Below, in pieces: positions 29,301 to 41,340 of a stretch of 64,000 bases of DNA. A program made the translations under genes and the position numbers. The notes beneath the pieces were generated by a model. The model saw only the letters and a list, made by a program, of their open reading frames with translations, was not told where the DNA came from and ran no database searches. Source of the stretch: Isoetes taiwanensis (taxonomy: Eukaryota > Streptophyta > Lycopodiopsida > Isoetales > Isoetaceae); contig JAJEKV010000083.1 in assembly GCA_021234155.1 (NCBI GenBank), positions 1,827,932 to 1,891,931 on the forward strand, read 5' to 3'. Numbering within the stretch: the first letter of the stretch is position 1; each line of letters opens with the position of its first letter.

Positions 29301-31070
29301 ATATATGTGGACACCCTAGATATACAATAGACATATACGCATTTACATTGGGATTTTAATTCATCCACTTTTTCAAAACAACTACGAAGATCTACTTAAG
29401 CGTTTGATTCTTCGGTGTTGTCGCATCTTCTTCATTCTCGTTGACTCGGGATTCCTCGAGACGCTACTACTATTGTTGAGCTTCATGTCTGATCCGGCTT
29501 CGTCCACCCCCGCCATAAGAGTGTTCGCCGATGTGATCCCTTTGAGAAAGATGCTCCTCGCAATGTGTATGTCCGTCGTGAGGAATGCGGTGACCGCCAA
29601 CGTCCCTACATGCGTGTGTGTCGCTGCAAGGTTGCCGGTGCGTGCCTTTGATCGCTTTGAGTAGGATCACCGGGCATTGCGCGCTTAGGCATTCTTGAAT
29701 GTCTTCAAAGCTCGAGATTGCGGCCGTGAGGGCATTGTGATTCCTTCAGTTGAATTTCCGAAAGCGACTCACGCTGCTTGGGCTTTGCTTCATTCGAGGT
29801 GCCTCTCCTGGCTCCGGAAGTGTGGTCATCTCCATTGCCCTACCATGGCTCCCTTCTAGTCGCCTTTGCGTGATTTGTACTTCTTTGGCTAGGTCGTCTC
29901 CTCCGTCACTTGGGTCTTATCCATTCGAGTCTCGCACTCCTTAGTCGACATAGTAAAGTTGTCCTTCCTTTGGTTTCTAGGTGTTTTCGGGTCCATAATT
30001 CTTGTTCGAGCGGAATATTCTCCTCCTTGATCTTGCCTCTAATGCTGATATAGGCCTTCAAGTTGGAGATGTTCCTTCCCCGATATCGTCTCCTCCCCTC
30101 GTGGTTCGGCCGCCGGTGCAAGGGAGCTGGAAGCTCATCTTGGTCAGCCTTAGGTGCTTTGTGGTTGCCTAGCTTGGTTACTCCTTTTGTTGACGTTGCA
30201 TGACATTCGCTTGAGCTGCTGGGCTGCAAGGTCGTGGTGATCTTCCCTCCGGTTTCTATACGCCCACCGTGTCGCCATTACTTCTCTCCTCGAAAGATTA
30301 TGCCCTCGGCCCTAGCTCGTGTGATGCTAACGTGGCATCGATGTCCAACGCCTCTTCCTGGCCAGTATTTTGCTGCTTTGGCGTTCTTCCATTTGAAACT
30401 CATGTGCGTCGAGTTGGTGAAGGCGTCGAGATCCTCTTCCTGATGTGAGCTCGTGGACGTGGTAGCCGGGAGGTTGACATCTAGAAAAAAAGAAAAAAAA
30501 AAAAATCTTGATGCCTTTGGTTACCAAATACTCTTCCCATTTGATGAAGATTAATGATAGGCCGGTGGTGTCCTATTCTACTCGTTTGTCAATTGAGGTG
30601 TTCGTCGTTGTGCTTCCTTCTCTTGGGTCTGCCTTTTCGGTCTCCTCTCCTTATCTGTCTGTACATTGGCTAGGTCTTCGATGTAAGAAGTTGCGCCTCT
30701 AGCTATTCTCAGGCTCGCCCTCAGACTTGAAAAGCAACGCCAGATATTCTAGAGTCTAAGGGTCTACTTGAAGGGCTCTCCTACAACATTCCTGGGCTCT
30801 ATAAGCAAGCAAGATGGTCGAGCAAAGATTATCGAGACATATCTATAATCTCCAAGTCTATGGACATTAGGACGTGTGGTATGGCATGATATGAGGGTTG
30901 TTTTGAAAGGCCCTCATGGTGTTTGAGGTATACTCTAAGGTCCTAGCAAAGTTTGTTTGGGGGGGGAGTCCAATCTCTACACATGGAGTGGCTTGGGCAG
31001 CTCTAGACTCTAGGTCCCTTCTAGGTATCCTGGCAATTGGGAGTGTCGATGTGGCGGCTATATAAGTCAA
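26313..31070 (-). pseudogene. Degenerate internal coding region of element 2, unrecognised
   Basis: Several minus-strand pieces are protein-like but broken by frequent stops: 31070-30867, 29670-29470, 29289-28951 (has C-x-x-C and many K/R), 28589-28311 and 28285-27971 (helical, 'LKRRLQIASSIMKGG'), and 26470-26313 ('EQKYGSNATTKSSP'). Basic and charged composition would suit a gag-like protein, but no zinc knuckle or capsid motif is secure. I looked for Y/F-x-D-D, D-T-G and H2C2 motifs and found none. Confidence 0.4.
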
Positions 31071-31464
31071 ACTCTATTAGAAGGGCACAGAATTAGGTCA
31101 AGGTTTATGCCTTTGGCTCGGCGGCAGGTGATGTACAAACAGTTGGACTTGGGTTGCTATCTTTGAGGTCTAGATGACTATAACAAAGGGGTGTTCCCGG
31201 CACTTCTATCTAGGAGTAAGGCATTAGCTTCGGGTGCCGAGCAATACTTGTGAGGTACTAATGGGGTATGCTTCTATTTACAAATAAACCACGCTTTGGA
31301 AAAACAATTCAAGGGTTTGAGCTATTTTGGTCATTTTGAGCTGGGTTTTGACATTTCTAGCCTAATTTGAGGTCATAATTGCATTCTAGGCTGTCTAATG
31401 GTCCTATTGCAACAAATTTCAGGCGATTTGGAGCTCTGTAGCTCAAGTTATGGAGGTTCAAAGT

Positions 31465-31745
31465 TTGGAGGTCTCACACATTGCGCCCAGACCAATAATG
31501 AACTTTTCATTTTTCTCGTCTGGCGACGTGAGACATTGGCTCTAAATGGGTTAAACTTGTCCAATTTGGGTGATATAAGGGTCTAATCCTGCTTATCTCG
31601 TCGAGTTAGGCAGAATGGACCCCTTATTTGGTCGATTTGGAGCACTTTTGGGCACTTTTGGGGCATGGTCTCACAACAAGGTCTCACACGTTGCGCCCAG
31701 ACCGATAATGAACTTTTCATTTTCTGTCCTGGCGCGACGTGTGAG
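31465..31745. repeat. Two CG-rich hairpins beside the H3-like relic of element 2
   Basis: At 31680-31745 the arms GTCTCACACGTTGCGCCCAG and CTGGCGCGACGTGTGAGAC face each other across ~27 bases. A shorter variant stands at 31469-31533. They lie 3' of the H3-like relic, as the hairpins do in element 1. Confidence 0.75.
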
Positions 31746-31888
31746 ACATCCTCTCAAATTGGCCTAGGATGTCTGTTTTGACTAAAACAAAAGCTAAAAC
31801 TTACTAACTCAACTTAATTAAGTAACTTTATACACTTATAATTTACTCTAAAACACTTTGTATTAAACAAATTTTATCATTTACGAAA

Positions 31889-32138
31889 TTAATAATGCTC
31901 AGCTTTGATGTAGCTGGCAAGCTGCATGTCCTTCTTCATTAGTGTTACTCTCTTTGGCGGTAATCGCGGGTGTGCTGTTGAGTCTTCAAAATGTTGGACC
32001 CGCCGCTGCTCACGCTTCTTGACCCTTGGCCTCCTGCTCTCGTTCTGCCCTCTCCTCTTCTTGTTTCCTTCGGCCTCCTTGGCCTCTGGCTGTTTCGCCT
32101 TGTCGAGGAAGTCGAGCGGTCTGTTTGGTGCGCATCAT
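31889..32138 (-). pseudogene. Histone H3-like relic of element 2
   Basis: From ATG 32138 (a second ATG follows) the frame reads 'MMRTKQTARLPRQG', which matches the H3 tail from R2 to R8, followed by a Q/E/R/K-rich linker and TGA at 32010. In the next frame the sequence continues with 'FEDS' and then 'KRVTLMKKDMQLA', the H3 loop 2/alpha-3 end, stopping with TAA at 31889. The whole alpha-N to alpha-2 region is missing, so the relic is only ~83 codons plus a frameshift. Its place, the first frame after the primer-binding site, equals that of the H3-like ORF in element 1. The tail is closer to canonical H3 (A7 kept) than in element 1, but K9 is lost. Confidence 0.82.
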
Positions 32139-32280
32139 GTCGATCGGAGTCTTGGTGTCTATCAAGATGTTGTCTCTATCTAGCTTAAGGGTCTTGGTTC
32201 TAAGTCTAAGGCTTGACCATTAATATTATCTAACATTATTAAAGCTTAAATCTAATTAAGAATTATAATTTAAACACAAA

Positions 32281-32355
32281 CGATGCCCGCCCTCAGTGGT
32301 TGGCATGGGGGGGTTTGAGGGGGTTCAACCCTGTGGGTGGGAGGTTCAATTTTTG
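32281..32355 (+). repeat. Possible tRNA-like (SINE-type) fragment
   Basis: 'cagtggttggcatgg' at 32294 resembles a polymerase III A box, and 'aggttcaattt' at 32342 a degraded B box. It is weaker than the SINE at 38.2 kb and may be chance. Confidence 0.3.
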
Positions 32356-32434
32356 CTACTGTGGAAATTCTTTTAAGATGAGATTCAAATAGATTGAAAA
32401 GCTAGACTAATCTAGCTAACTACTAGGCTAAAAT

Positions 32435-32600
32435 TCGAATTACTAAGTTACTTTTCTGGAATATTCGAATTACTAAGTTACTTTTCTGAAATTCTTGACT
32501 TTTTAAACTGTTTTGAGATCAATGTCGCAAAACTGTTTTGAGATCAATGTCGCAAAACTGTTTTGAGATCAATGTCGCAAAACTGTTTTGAGATCAATGT
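32435..32600. repeat. Short tandem repeats upstream of H3-like relic
   Basis: A ~30-bp unit 'cgaattactaagttactttt' is doubled at about 32435-32490. A 25-bp unit 'aaactgttttgagatcaatg' + 'tcgca' repeats about four times to 32600, running directly into the next CG-rich hairpin. Confidence 0.8.
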
Positions 32601-33048
32601 CTCACGCGTTGCGCCCAGGCAGGAAATGAGATGTTCATTATCTGTCCTGGCGCGACGTGTGAGACCATCCTATTTGGCTCACTAATTTTTGTCTTTTTAT
32701 GTACTAATTCACTTTAACTGTTACTAATTCACTTTAACTGTTACTAGGTTAGCATATACTACAAAAATGTTCATTATCTGTCCTGGCACGACGTGTGAGA
32801 CCATCCTATTTGGCTCACTAATTTTTGTCTTTTTATGTACTTATTCACTTTAACTGTTACTAATTCACTTTAACTGTTACTAGGTTAGCATATACTACAA
32901 AAATGTGAAACGCAGGAAATGAGCCTGGCGCGACGTGTGAGACCATCCTATTTGGCTCACTAATTTTTGTCTTTTTATGTACTTATTCACTTTAACTGTT
33001 ACTAATTCACTTTAACTGTTACTAGGTTAGCATATACTACAAAAATGA
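32600..33048. repeat. CG-rich hairpin and three ~120-135 bp tandem units
   Basis: One full hairpin (tctcacgcgttgcgcccagg ... ctggcgcgacgtgtgagac) stands at 32601-32664. The right arm plus 'catcctatttggctcactaa' and a duplicated 'ttcactttaactgttacta' then repeats as three units, starting at about 32648, 32785 and 32928. Later units lack the left arm, so only the first can form the hairpin. Confidence 0.8.
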
Positions 33049-33144
33049 GAAAAATATTTCCCATTCTTCGAGTTTTGAGAATCCTATCAAGTTAGTACTA
33101 CTGGGAGCATGGCCAGTGCTTTGCTCTAGGTCTCCAAGAACATT

Positions 33145-33156
33145 GCTCTGATACCA
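33145..33156 (-). promoter_or_regulatory. Primer-binding site of element 2 (initiator tRNA-Met)
   Basis: TGGTATCAGAGC on the minus strand, one base from the LTR edge, identical to that of element 1. Confidence 0.92.
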
Positions 33157-33157
33157 C

Positions 33158-34775
33158 TGTGACGTCCCCTACTCATATACGGTGCACTCACCGTATATAA
33201 ACAGGAGTTCATCCCCCATACTAGCTCCAACTGATACAGGGCCCTCCACGTGTCACTGCAACCTTGAGTTCCAGTGGGAAGAATGAAGGGGTCATTTTAC
33301 CCTGTCTCCCTTCAGGGCCTACCTAGCTGCGGAAGCGTAAACATACATGTCAGTAGTACATACATCAACATCATATGACCATCACGAAGGATGGTCCTCC
33401 ACATATCTGCATAGACAAAGATCAGCACATCACATAGGGAATCCTACCCAAGGCTCGCATTACGGGGATGGACTGACAAGCTTGGGTCTCCGTAGAGGTC
33501 ATTGCGCATGCCGAATTCATGGCAATGGATTTGGCCGGGTATAAGAACATGGCATTGGGTTGTCCACTCCATCCGTCCCTCCTCCCTGCACACTTTGCGG
33601 AGTAGGTTGAAAAGTGTTTGACCTTTCAGAGTCGTCGGATGCATAGGCGAGGGGCTATATCCCGGGTTACATCTCCCCGCCCGATGGGGCGTAGGGATCT
33701 CTCCCTCCAGATCTCTACATGCCGACTCAAGGTGACTAGAGGGCCACCGCCCTTATTATTCGAAACCCACCTGAAGGTGAACCCCACCCCCACGGTGTGA
33801 GCCCATGCCTTGCCCGCACTCGGTGGCAAGCCATTAGACCTAGTCACAATGATCCCGGTAGACCTTACACACGGAGGGATCGTTCAAGAGTCGAAACACG
33901 AACCTCCTTCTTAGCCGGGCCCGCCCTTCACCCACAACAGTGTGGTTCTTGTACACAAAGCGAATCTATAGTGTGCTAGAGAGGCTAATCTAGGAGCATC
34001 TACTACCAAGCTTTAGGTCTCTACCCCTTCCCAATACAAGGAGTTCATAGAGATACATCATCCACATACATCATAAGAGAACTAAAGAGCAAGATCTAAT
34101 CTATATCATAGAGTTAGGTTCTTTAGTTAGAGTCTGCTATCTAGAGATCTAGAAGGCTGCTATGGGCAATTTAATAGGCTAAACCTACTGATTCAATGAC
34201 TAAATGGTTTAAGCTATTAAATTGCCTAACTACCTGATCCTTGAGTTCCTCCTCCTGACCTGAGTTCGACCATCCCGCTGAAATGCTCGAATCAAGGGAA
34301 ACTAATGATGCAATTCTCTGCATTTAGTTTGGGAGGCTTTTTGGCTCTTGAGGCAGCCAAAACAGAGCTCTAAAACCCTAGAAACGAAAAATGGGCAAGT
34401 TAGGGTTTCCCTTCCTAAATAGACATGGGGGTGGCTAGGGTTTCCAATTATCCCCTTTAGGCATGTGGGATAATTGGGAATGGGCCCACTTGCCTTTAAT
34501 GGCTAGGTGGCAAAATGTGCCCACATGGAAAGGTGTGCCCACATTAATGTGCATATTGGTAAATGTGTACATTAATTGCACACTTGGGTATGGCCCACTT
34601 GGCATAAAGTGTCCACATGGATAAATGTGCACCTAGATAAATGTGCACATGGTTAAATGTGCACATTAATAAATGCACACTCCTTGCAAGTTGCCCCCTA
34701 GGGCTACCCACCTGTACGCGTGACGAGGCAGTACAGTATACGTCCTGGGACCGTATACTATGCTGGAACGTCACA
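33158..34775 (-). repeat. 5' LTR of element 2 (right copy, 1618 bp)
   Basis: Same ends as the left LTR. Long blocks are identical, but short patches (for example 33453-33535, 33590-33650 and 33915-33950) differ sharply. The ~37-bp piece at 25082-25122 of the left copy is absent at about 34714. Confidence 0.92.
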
Positions 34776-34780
34776 GTTTC

Positions 34781-37700
34781 TTAACCAATGGGATGTGAGA
34801 TGCTAGGCCAGTAGAATCCGTCAAGAACATGGATATGGGAAACTCTAGGATCTATCAAATGTGCCACCAAATGCAACGTCAATCGTAATGAGATGCATTG
34901 CATAAGAAATTTTAAGGAGACAGCTAAATCTACTTCCTTTATATGCTCAGCAATAAAAGAATGCAAGCATCATCATTGTTTGCTCTAAAGATCACAAAGA
35001 TTAAAGTTCACCATCAAGCTAAAGAAGGTAGGAAGGAGTCAAGGACATATAAAAATACATTGTTTCCCCCTCTGGTGCCTTTTTTCTCCATGCACAGAAC
35101 TTATTAGATAGATAAATAGCAATTACACTTATTTGCCATACTAATCAATACAGTAACTGCCAGCAAAATACAACAAAAGCACAAAACAAATAGCTTATAG
35201 TTCTGGCCATGAGCAGCAAGATCAGAGACCCTTTTCATATGATTGAGTGTTGGAACAGACTCGAACAATTTAGAACCATGGCAGACAGATTGAGTTTGCA
35301 CATAATAAGAAGAACCCATGCAAGGAGAAAGAATGGAAATATGGAAAGTATATTTGCATCTTCGGATCTATGGTAAGCCACATTTTAACAAAAAGAGCTG
35401 GCCGAAATTCTTACCTAGGGTGCCTTCTATCTGTTGGAATGTTAAGAGGCGAATTTGGTGCAGGTAAAGGCACTGAATCTACAGCATAATGTTCTCAATG
35501 TGGTGAAGGCCATGTGCATACATTTGACAATTTGCGTAGACTTCCTGCAGAATGTTATATAGACAATAAAAAATTCTCACCTTTTTTATACGCACATGAC
35601 TAATAATACTTTGCATCTTGATGAAGATGTTGCTTGTAAATTGTGCATTTTCTAGTTCCATATTTCCATATGGAGTCCATCAAATGCTAAGTGCAAAATG
35701 CACCTTGATCTGATATGCTTCAGATAGCTCTTCCTGTAAATTATGGTTTTCGCGCGTATAGAGGGCCATCATATTCTTGCATGCCAGTCCAAACTCTAAA
35801 ATCTAGCAGATGGCATAGTTTCTACATCTAGCTGCTTAAAAGAGCGGGCTTTTAATCTCAACTCCATGCTTGTGCCCAGGCTTATTCTTCCAGCTTTGAT
35901 GAAAGTATAACTTCTGCTCTACTTAGAAGAAGAATATAGCATAATAGAATAGCCCTCGGTGTTGCCATAACAAATAACCAAGGCCATACCTGTATTAGAG
36001 CACAAATCAAATTTAAATCGCTAGCTTATGGCATCACTATGATATTCTATATTATGTCTTCCTTAAGCAAATGGAATGCACAGCTCCAATAGTCTAGCTT
36101 AGAAATCATCTATGTGAGCTCAAACAGACTTAGCTTAGAAATCATCTATGTGTTATCAGGGTACAAAATGAATAACGTGAATAACAACAGCGGTCGCATT
36201 TCAAAGATCTATATGTTCATAGATACCATTTTTATAGGCCATGATTAGGCATGAAGATCCATTTTGAAGTAGCTGGTACTATCACAACATAAAGCGATCC
36301 ACTACCAGCTTTTCGTCTTCCCTAAAGAGTCAAAGATATAGTTAAAGAATGCAGGACCTTGCTGCAGAACAGAGAATATATGGGATTCTAACCTGAAGGG
36401 GTTTTTGTTGCGTCAATTGATTTTCAGCTGTAGCTGGTCGAGTCTCAATTTTTTCTCTCTGTAAAATAAGTGGAGTTGTTGAGCAAAGGGAAAAATAAGT
36501 GGAGGTATTCAGCATATGTTTAGACTCAGAGTGCATTGCTTACCATGTCTGCCTTTGTTCTTGCCGGCATCCTCTTGTAAGTTTAATGTTGCTTCTCTGA
36601 CAACTGCTGACATAGAAATAACAATAGCAAAGGCATTAACCAACCATATAAGATCAGTGACATTGAAGATGTGGCCTTGCAAGCAACTTCATATGCTGCA
36701 TGCTTGTATAAGTTAGATTTAGGCTGCATACAGGGGACAAAAAAATATTAAATGTGCATACATGTTGAAAAGCAAAACTGCATTCTTCCTTATGGCATTT
36801 ATTGCTAGGATTTCTATCGAATCAAATGTATTGTTTAGAGCAGTATTAGCTGCAAACGGAGCCAAAAAAATCTAAAAAGATACTATTACATGGTATCAAT
36901 AAATTCTTATGTTGAGAAGCATGTTCATTCTTCATGGCAGGCTGGGTAAATATAAATGGTACACCAAATCAAGTCACGTTTATCAGTGTTTTTAAAGCAA
37001 AACTTGAGTGGTTCTACTTGCAACATTGCTCCAGTTTGCATTAGATTTTGCTGAAAAAAAAGCGTTGGGAATCTCTATTGCAGACCGAATGTGCCAGCGT
37101 CCTTTCTCCAGAAAGGTATGCTCAAAGATAAAGTCTATTCCGTATGCAAGTGATCCTTCCTTCAGCCACACCAGTGTTATTGCTCAAGTTTTGAATAAGA
37201 AAGAGCAAAAGATATTTCAATAAAAAAGCAAATGCATAATCTATAAATTCATCGAATGGAATCTTATATGCATTTTTTATGAAAGAATATAACAAGAAGT
37301 AGTTCAGTCTATATGGTACAATCTCTATATGGTTTGTTTATGCATTGAAGAAGATTCCTTCTAGATGGTATGCACTTGTGCCCTTGCTCAATATTTTAAG
37401 AGCAAATGTCTCGAATAAAAGGTTTGAAGCCGGCACCCTTGTTTTAAAAATGCTGTTGTTGACATGGCTGGATATATTTGTGTTGCAGAATTTGAAGCCG
37501 ATTTATTTCGATTTAATTGTTGCTGATATGGTGAATATGTCTGTGGTACAATATTTTGACTAGAAAATCTACTAAAAGCATAAATGCAACATTCAGTAAA
37601 GTATATATATATATACAAGAAAATTAATACGTCCTACGGCGCATTGTTCCAGTTTTAGCATGTGCTTACGATGTAAGGCCCTATAGCTTCTCCTAGATTC

Positions 37701-38200
37701 TCTTAGAATTTTCTATTTTGATTGAGGTGCTTACCCATGAGCATTTAAAACATTCTAAAATGATCTATTTATTTTTAGACTAAGGCGCTTACCTTGAGCA
37801 TCTAGAATTTTTTTTTTCAAGATTTATATTGTACACCTTTATTATGAAACATTTTAGAACATTCTATTGTCGCGTTTTGCAAAATCTTAAAAAAACTCTA
37901 AGATTTCATCAAGATTTTCTTACATTCCCTTAGATATTATGAAGATTCTGTTAGATTCAATTAGATTTTAAGAGATTCCGTTAGACTTGTATATTTTCCT
38001 AGATTCTCTTACAACTTATGAGATTTCCTTATATTCCCTTTAATTCTTCTGGATTCCTTACATTCTAGAAATTTCTAGAACATTTTAGAACTTTCTGGAA
38101 CATTTTGAAAGTTTCAAAACATCCTAGAATATTATAGTCTATTTTATCTTAATTAGAATATTACCCTTAAGTATATTTGAAACATAAATTTTTTATAGAA
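34781..38200. other. No gene seen; interior of the minus-strand Helitron-like region
   Basis: The right copy of the direct repeat (35010-35140) is here. 'agcttagaaatcatctatgtg' is doubled at 36096-36150. The frames present are short, of poor composition and without motifs. Confidence 0.45.
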
Positions 38201-38203
38201 TTA

Positions 38204-38278
38204 ATGCTTGGTCTAGTGGTTAGAGTGGGGGGTTTAGGGGGTTGAGGACCAGGGTTCGAATCCCCCCAATAACATAAA
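38204..38278 (+). repeat. tRNA-derived SINE head
   Basis: A tRNA-like body with A box TGGTCTAGTGG (38209-38219) and a perfect B box GGTTCGAATCC (38253-38263), separated by 33 bp, followed by an A-rich tail. The acceptor stem does not close, so this is a SINE or tRNA pseudogene and not a working tRNA. Confidence 0.65.
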
Positions 38279-38329
38279 AAATTTTAAAAGCCTTTCCTTA
38301 AGGAACGAGCATTCAATATGAGCCTTAGG

Positions 38330-38610
38330 ATCTTAAACTCGATCAACGATCAAGATCTCGCCATATAAAAGCAATATGAGCCGTAGGATCTATTACATAT
38401 AATTCCCAAAGCCACGTGGACCGTAGGATGTGTCCCCAAGCTACGTGAGCCGTCGGATCTCGGACCGACGGTCAGGATCAAATCAATCTGGACCGTAGGA
38501 CCGCGGTACACATACTATATGTAAACTCCCAGGCCATCTGGGCCGTAGGATACGTCCCAAACCCACGTGAGCCGTCGGATCTCGAACGGACGGTCGGATA
38601 AGCGCGAAAC
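38330..38610. repeat. Repeats of GACCGTAGGAT / GAGCCGTCGGATCT words
   Basis: 'ccgtaggat' occurs five times and 'acgtgagccgtcggatctcg' twice, with 'ggacggtc' or 'cgacggtc' after each. This composition is common in plant transposon flanks. No coding is seen. Confidence 0.65.
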
Positions 38611-38629
38611 ATAAGAACATATATAGAGG

Positions 38630-38715
38630 ATAGAGATAGAGGATAGAGATAGAGATAGAGATAGAGATAGAGATAGAGATAGAGAAGATAAGATAGAGAA
38701 GAGATAGATCAGATC
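38630..38715. repeat. (GATAGA)n microsatellite
   Basis: About ten GATAGA units, with decayed edges. Confidence 0.9.
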
Positions 38716-39015
38716 AGATATATCATGGTAGAATAGCACTTTTTTTAGTTTGTCCTTCGCTTATGCTTTGTTTCGGTGCTCAATTTGATTTTTTTAACGT
38801 GATAATCATAGTTGTCCTTTGTGTTGTTCTTGACAAGAGGGGCATATCTGAGGGCAGAACAGGAGATCCATCCAATTGTTATATTCCGTCGATGTCTTTC
38901 TAAGTTGATTATTGTATGCTGCATATGGTTGGCCCGATTCTAAAATATTGTACGAAGTTTTATCTCCACTCTCTATGAGCTACATTAGTTATTGCATTAA
39001 TCTTGCTTGCTTTTT

Positions 39016-39177
39016 GAGAAATATCTCAGTAATCTTGTAAGCGACTTTACACAAATATTTGTAGTAAAACATTTCATGCTTCCGATGATTGTTTTTTGAG
39101 AAATATCTCAGTAATCCTGTACGCGACTTTACACAAATATTTGTAGTAAAAAATTTCATGCTTCCAATGATTGTTTA
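39016..39177 (+). repeat. ~81-bp tandem duplication
   Basis: 'gagaaatatctcagtaatc' to 'ttcatgcttcc(g/a)atgattg' is present twice with only a few changes, so the duplication is fairly recent. Confidence 0.85.
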
Positions 39178-39987
39178 AATACCAAAGGTCCATATAGAAG
39201 TAACAGATGCAAAGTCGAACATGCTAAGGGTTTGATAGGATCAATAACTAGTTGAAGCCTTCACCCCACGAAGTTATCATAGCTTGGAGATTTAATGAAA
39301 GCATCTTAGCAGTGCATGCAATGGAAACATTGCAAAAGTGTTTATTCAACAGCAGGTGCAGGCATGGACTTCCCAAAAGTTTCTCTGTATCTATGGAATA
39401 GGCGTCATTGATTTTGCTCCAACCATTAGTCTGAATTGAAACAAGAAGGCTAATGCAACCATTTTGAAGATAGAAGAAACATATTTTTCTTGCTTCACCA
39501 TTACCCAACCGAATAGCTTATATGACACTTATGTAATAGAGTGATGAAATATGTAGACGTGACAGTTTTGTTGTTATAAAATATAAAACCAAGATATTTT
39601 CTCATATGCATTGGCTGGCACTTCGTGTAGAAATCTTTTCTGCACCTAGGAAAACCCTCTAAGCCCTCACCAAAAAACCCTCCGAAAATTCGCACTCAAT
39701 CGAGTAGTAACATGGCAAAAAGAAAATGTAGCTGCATAGGACTCAATGATACAAAAGTTGCCTCCTCCATAACTAACATTGCTTCATTGTATACTGTGAG
39801 CTAATACCCTGCTTCTGCAACCTATCGATATGTTTCATAAGTTTGACCATTAACAATCTTCACTTCACCCATGTCCTGCAAGACGATGCAATAAAATTTG
39901 TCCTAAATAGAGGGCCTCGTCGACCTTAGGTAATAATAAACGTATCCTACATGTTAATGATTGCTTTGTCCTTTTCCTCACGATGTT

Positions 39988-41340
39988 TCACATAAAGCCT
40001 TCTTGCTCTCGTTCTACATAGGATCCAGATTCGGATGCTAATGATGCGTTAAATATCGTTAACATATATTGTTCATAGAATTGGATATACGTTAGTGTAT
40101 CGAATACATGATCAAGAGGTCGTAAGAAGTACCGGTCCAATAATGATCTCATATTTGGATGCAATAGATGCAAAGGTAGACATTTAATAGCAGGGGTCTT
40201 GTTCTTATGTTGTATAACATTATTCTCCAAGATGCCTCCATAGCCAAAAGATAGTGTGCCTTTAGGTACTCATGTATCTCATGTCTAGAAGCTGCTCTAG
40301 TAGTATGGACATGCAAAATATTTTCAGAACCTTGATCTGTATTATAATTTGTATGTTTGTCGTTGACACATATATCTCATATTAATCTGAACTCTCTGTT
40401 GTTCAGGACTCGATGATGACTCTGCATTTGTATGCCCCTCTTAAGTAATCTGAAATTTTGTAGTATCAAAGCCTTATACATGTAACTTTAGAGATAAGAG
40501 AAGACGTGTACAATGGATATGATGTCAACCATAGTATGGTGATCGAGTTCATGAAGCAAGAATGCATTATATGGGACTATCCACGTACATCTACACTCCT
40601 CCTCCTGTATTGCACATAGTCTTTTGAGCCAAGGTGCGTTGTTGGATTAACTAGTTTTGGATAATTATAGCAGCAAGAAGCACCACGTGAGGAGCATCTA
40701 TTAGAATGTCTATGAATTGTAAATTTCTGGACCTGCGCTCGAGGAATTGAATCACTTGGTAGTTATGCAGATATAGTTTCATCAACACATTCTATTGGCT
40801 TTTGAAACTCTAATACAACAATTATGCAACAATTATTTTAGTCGTTGCAACCTTTTATGAAAATGCTCAACAACAAGTCATAGGTACATCAGAAGCATTT
40901 TATCTAGGTCTAAGGGCTGCTTTTATTTCTGGCCAATCTATATTAGTCGTCATCATAATAAATAACGTTGGACATCCCTTTCACCTAGAGACTGTTAATG
41001 CATCAGCAATCTATGTAGAACAGTACAACCCAAGAACGACAGAGGTAGGATAACATCATTCTGATTGTCATTTTCTCACTCAGAATAATCCTCATCGTAT
41101 TGAATTCTCCTATTCCTAAAGGCGGAGGTCCTAGAGTAATTTAGTCGCATGTCCTCAACTTTTGAATACATGTCAATGAGATACTCCCCACATAAAGCAG
41201 TTGAAGGAACCTATCCTCATGAAATAGTGCTGCTCTATCCCATTGTAATTGTATCGTCATGCAATAGTCTTGCTCGATACCATTGTAATTGTGGAAGACG
41301 CACATACATTCTTGAGACCCCATCTTAGTGTACCATGAGT
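39988..41340 (-). pseudogene. Helitron Rep/helicase relic
   Basis: Minus-strand fragments fit the Helitron-like amino region. At 41230-41150 there is a 'RFLQLLYVGS' segment like the R-L-x-Q-x-Y-x-V-D helix. At 40981-40907 'GCPTLFIMMTTNIDWPEIK' corresponds to the G-x-P-x-L-F-x-T-x-T-x-N-x-x-W-P-E-I signature. At 40140-40040 'YFLRPLDHVFDTLTYIQFYE' resembles the R-P-x-x-x-x-F-x-x-L-T-Y-x-E-F segment. Frames change often and stops abound. The protein would nick and unwind DNA for rolling-circle transposition. The minus strand agrees with the 3' terminus at 22637. Confidence 0.6.

Larger units (their letters stand above)
23515..34775 (-). mobile_element. Element 2: complete 11.3-kb non-autonomous LTR retrotransposon with H3-like relic
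   Basis: Two similar LTRs (23515-25183 and 33158-34775) flank 7974 bp of interior. A perfect 5-bp target duplication GTTTC stands at 23510-23514 and 34776-34780. The primer-binding site next to the right LTR and the purine tract next to the left LTR put the element on the minus strand. No protease, reverse transcriptase or integrase motif could be found, so it must be mobilised by a relative or be badly decayed. The LTRs are of the element 1 family. The first frame after the primer-binding site is again H3-like (32138-31889). Confidence 0.9.

Noticed and set aside
26313-31070. Reverse transcriptase in element 2
   Set aside because: I searched all minus-strand frames by eye for F/Y-x-D-D, D-T-G and zinc-binding motifs and found none.
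38204-38278. Functional tRNA gene
   Set aside because: A and B boxes are present, but the acceptor stem does not pair and the variable part is G-rich and irregular.
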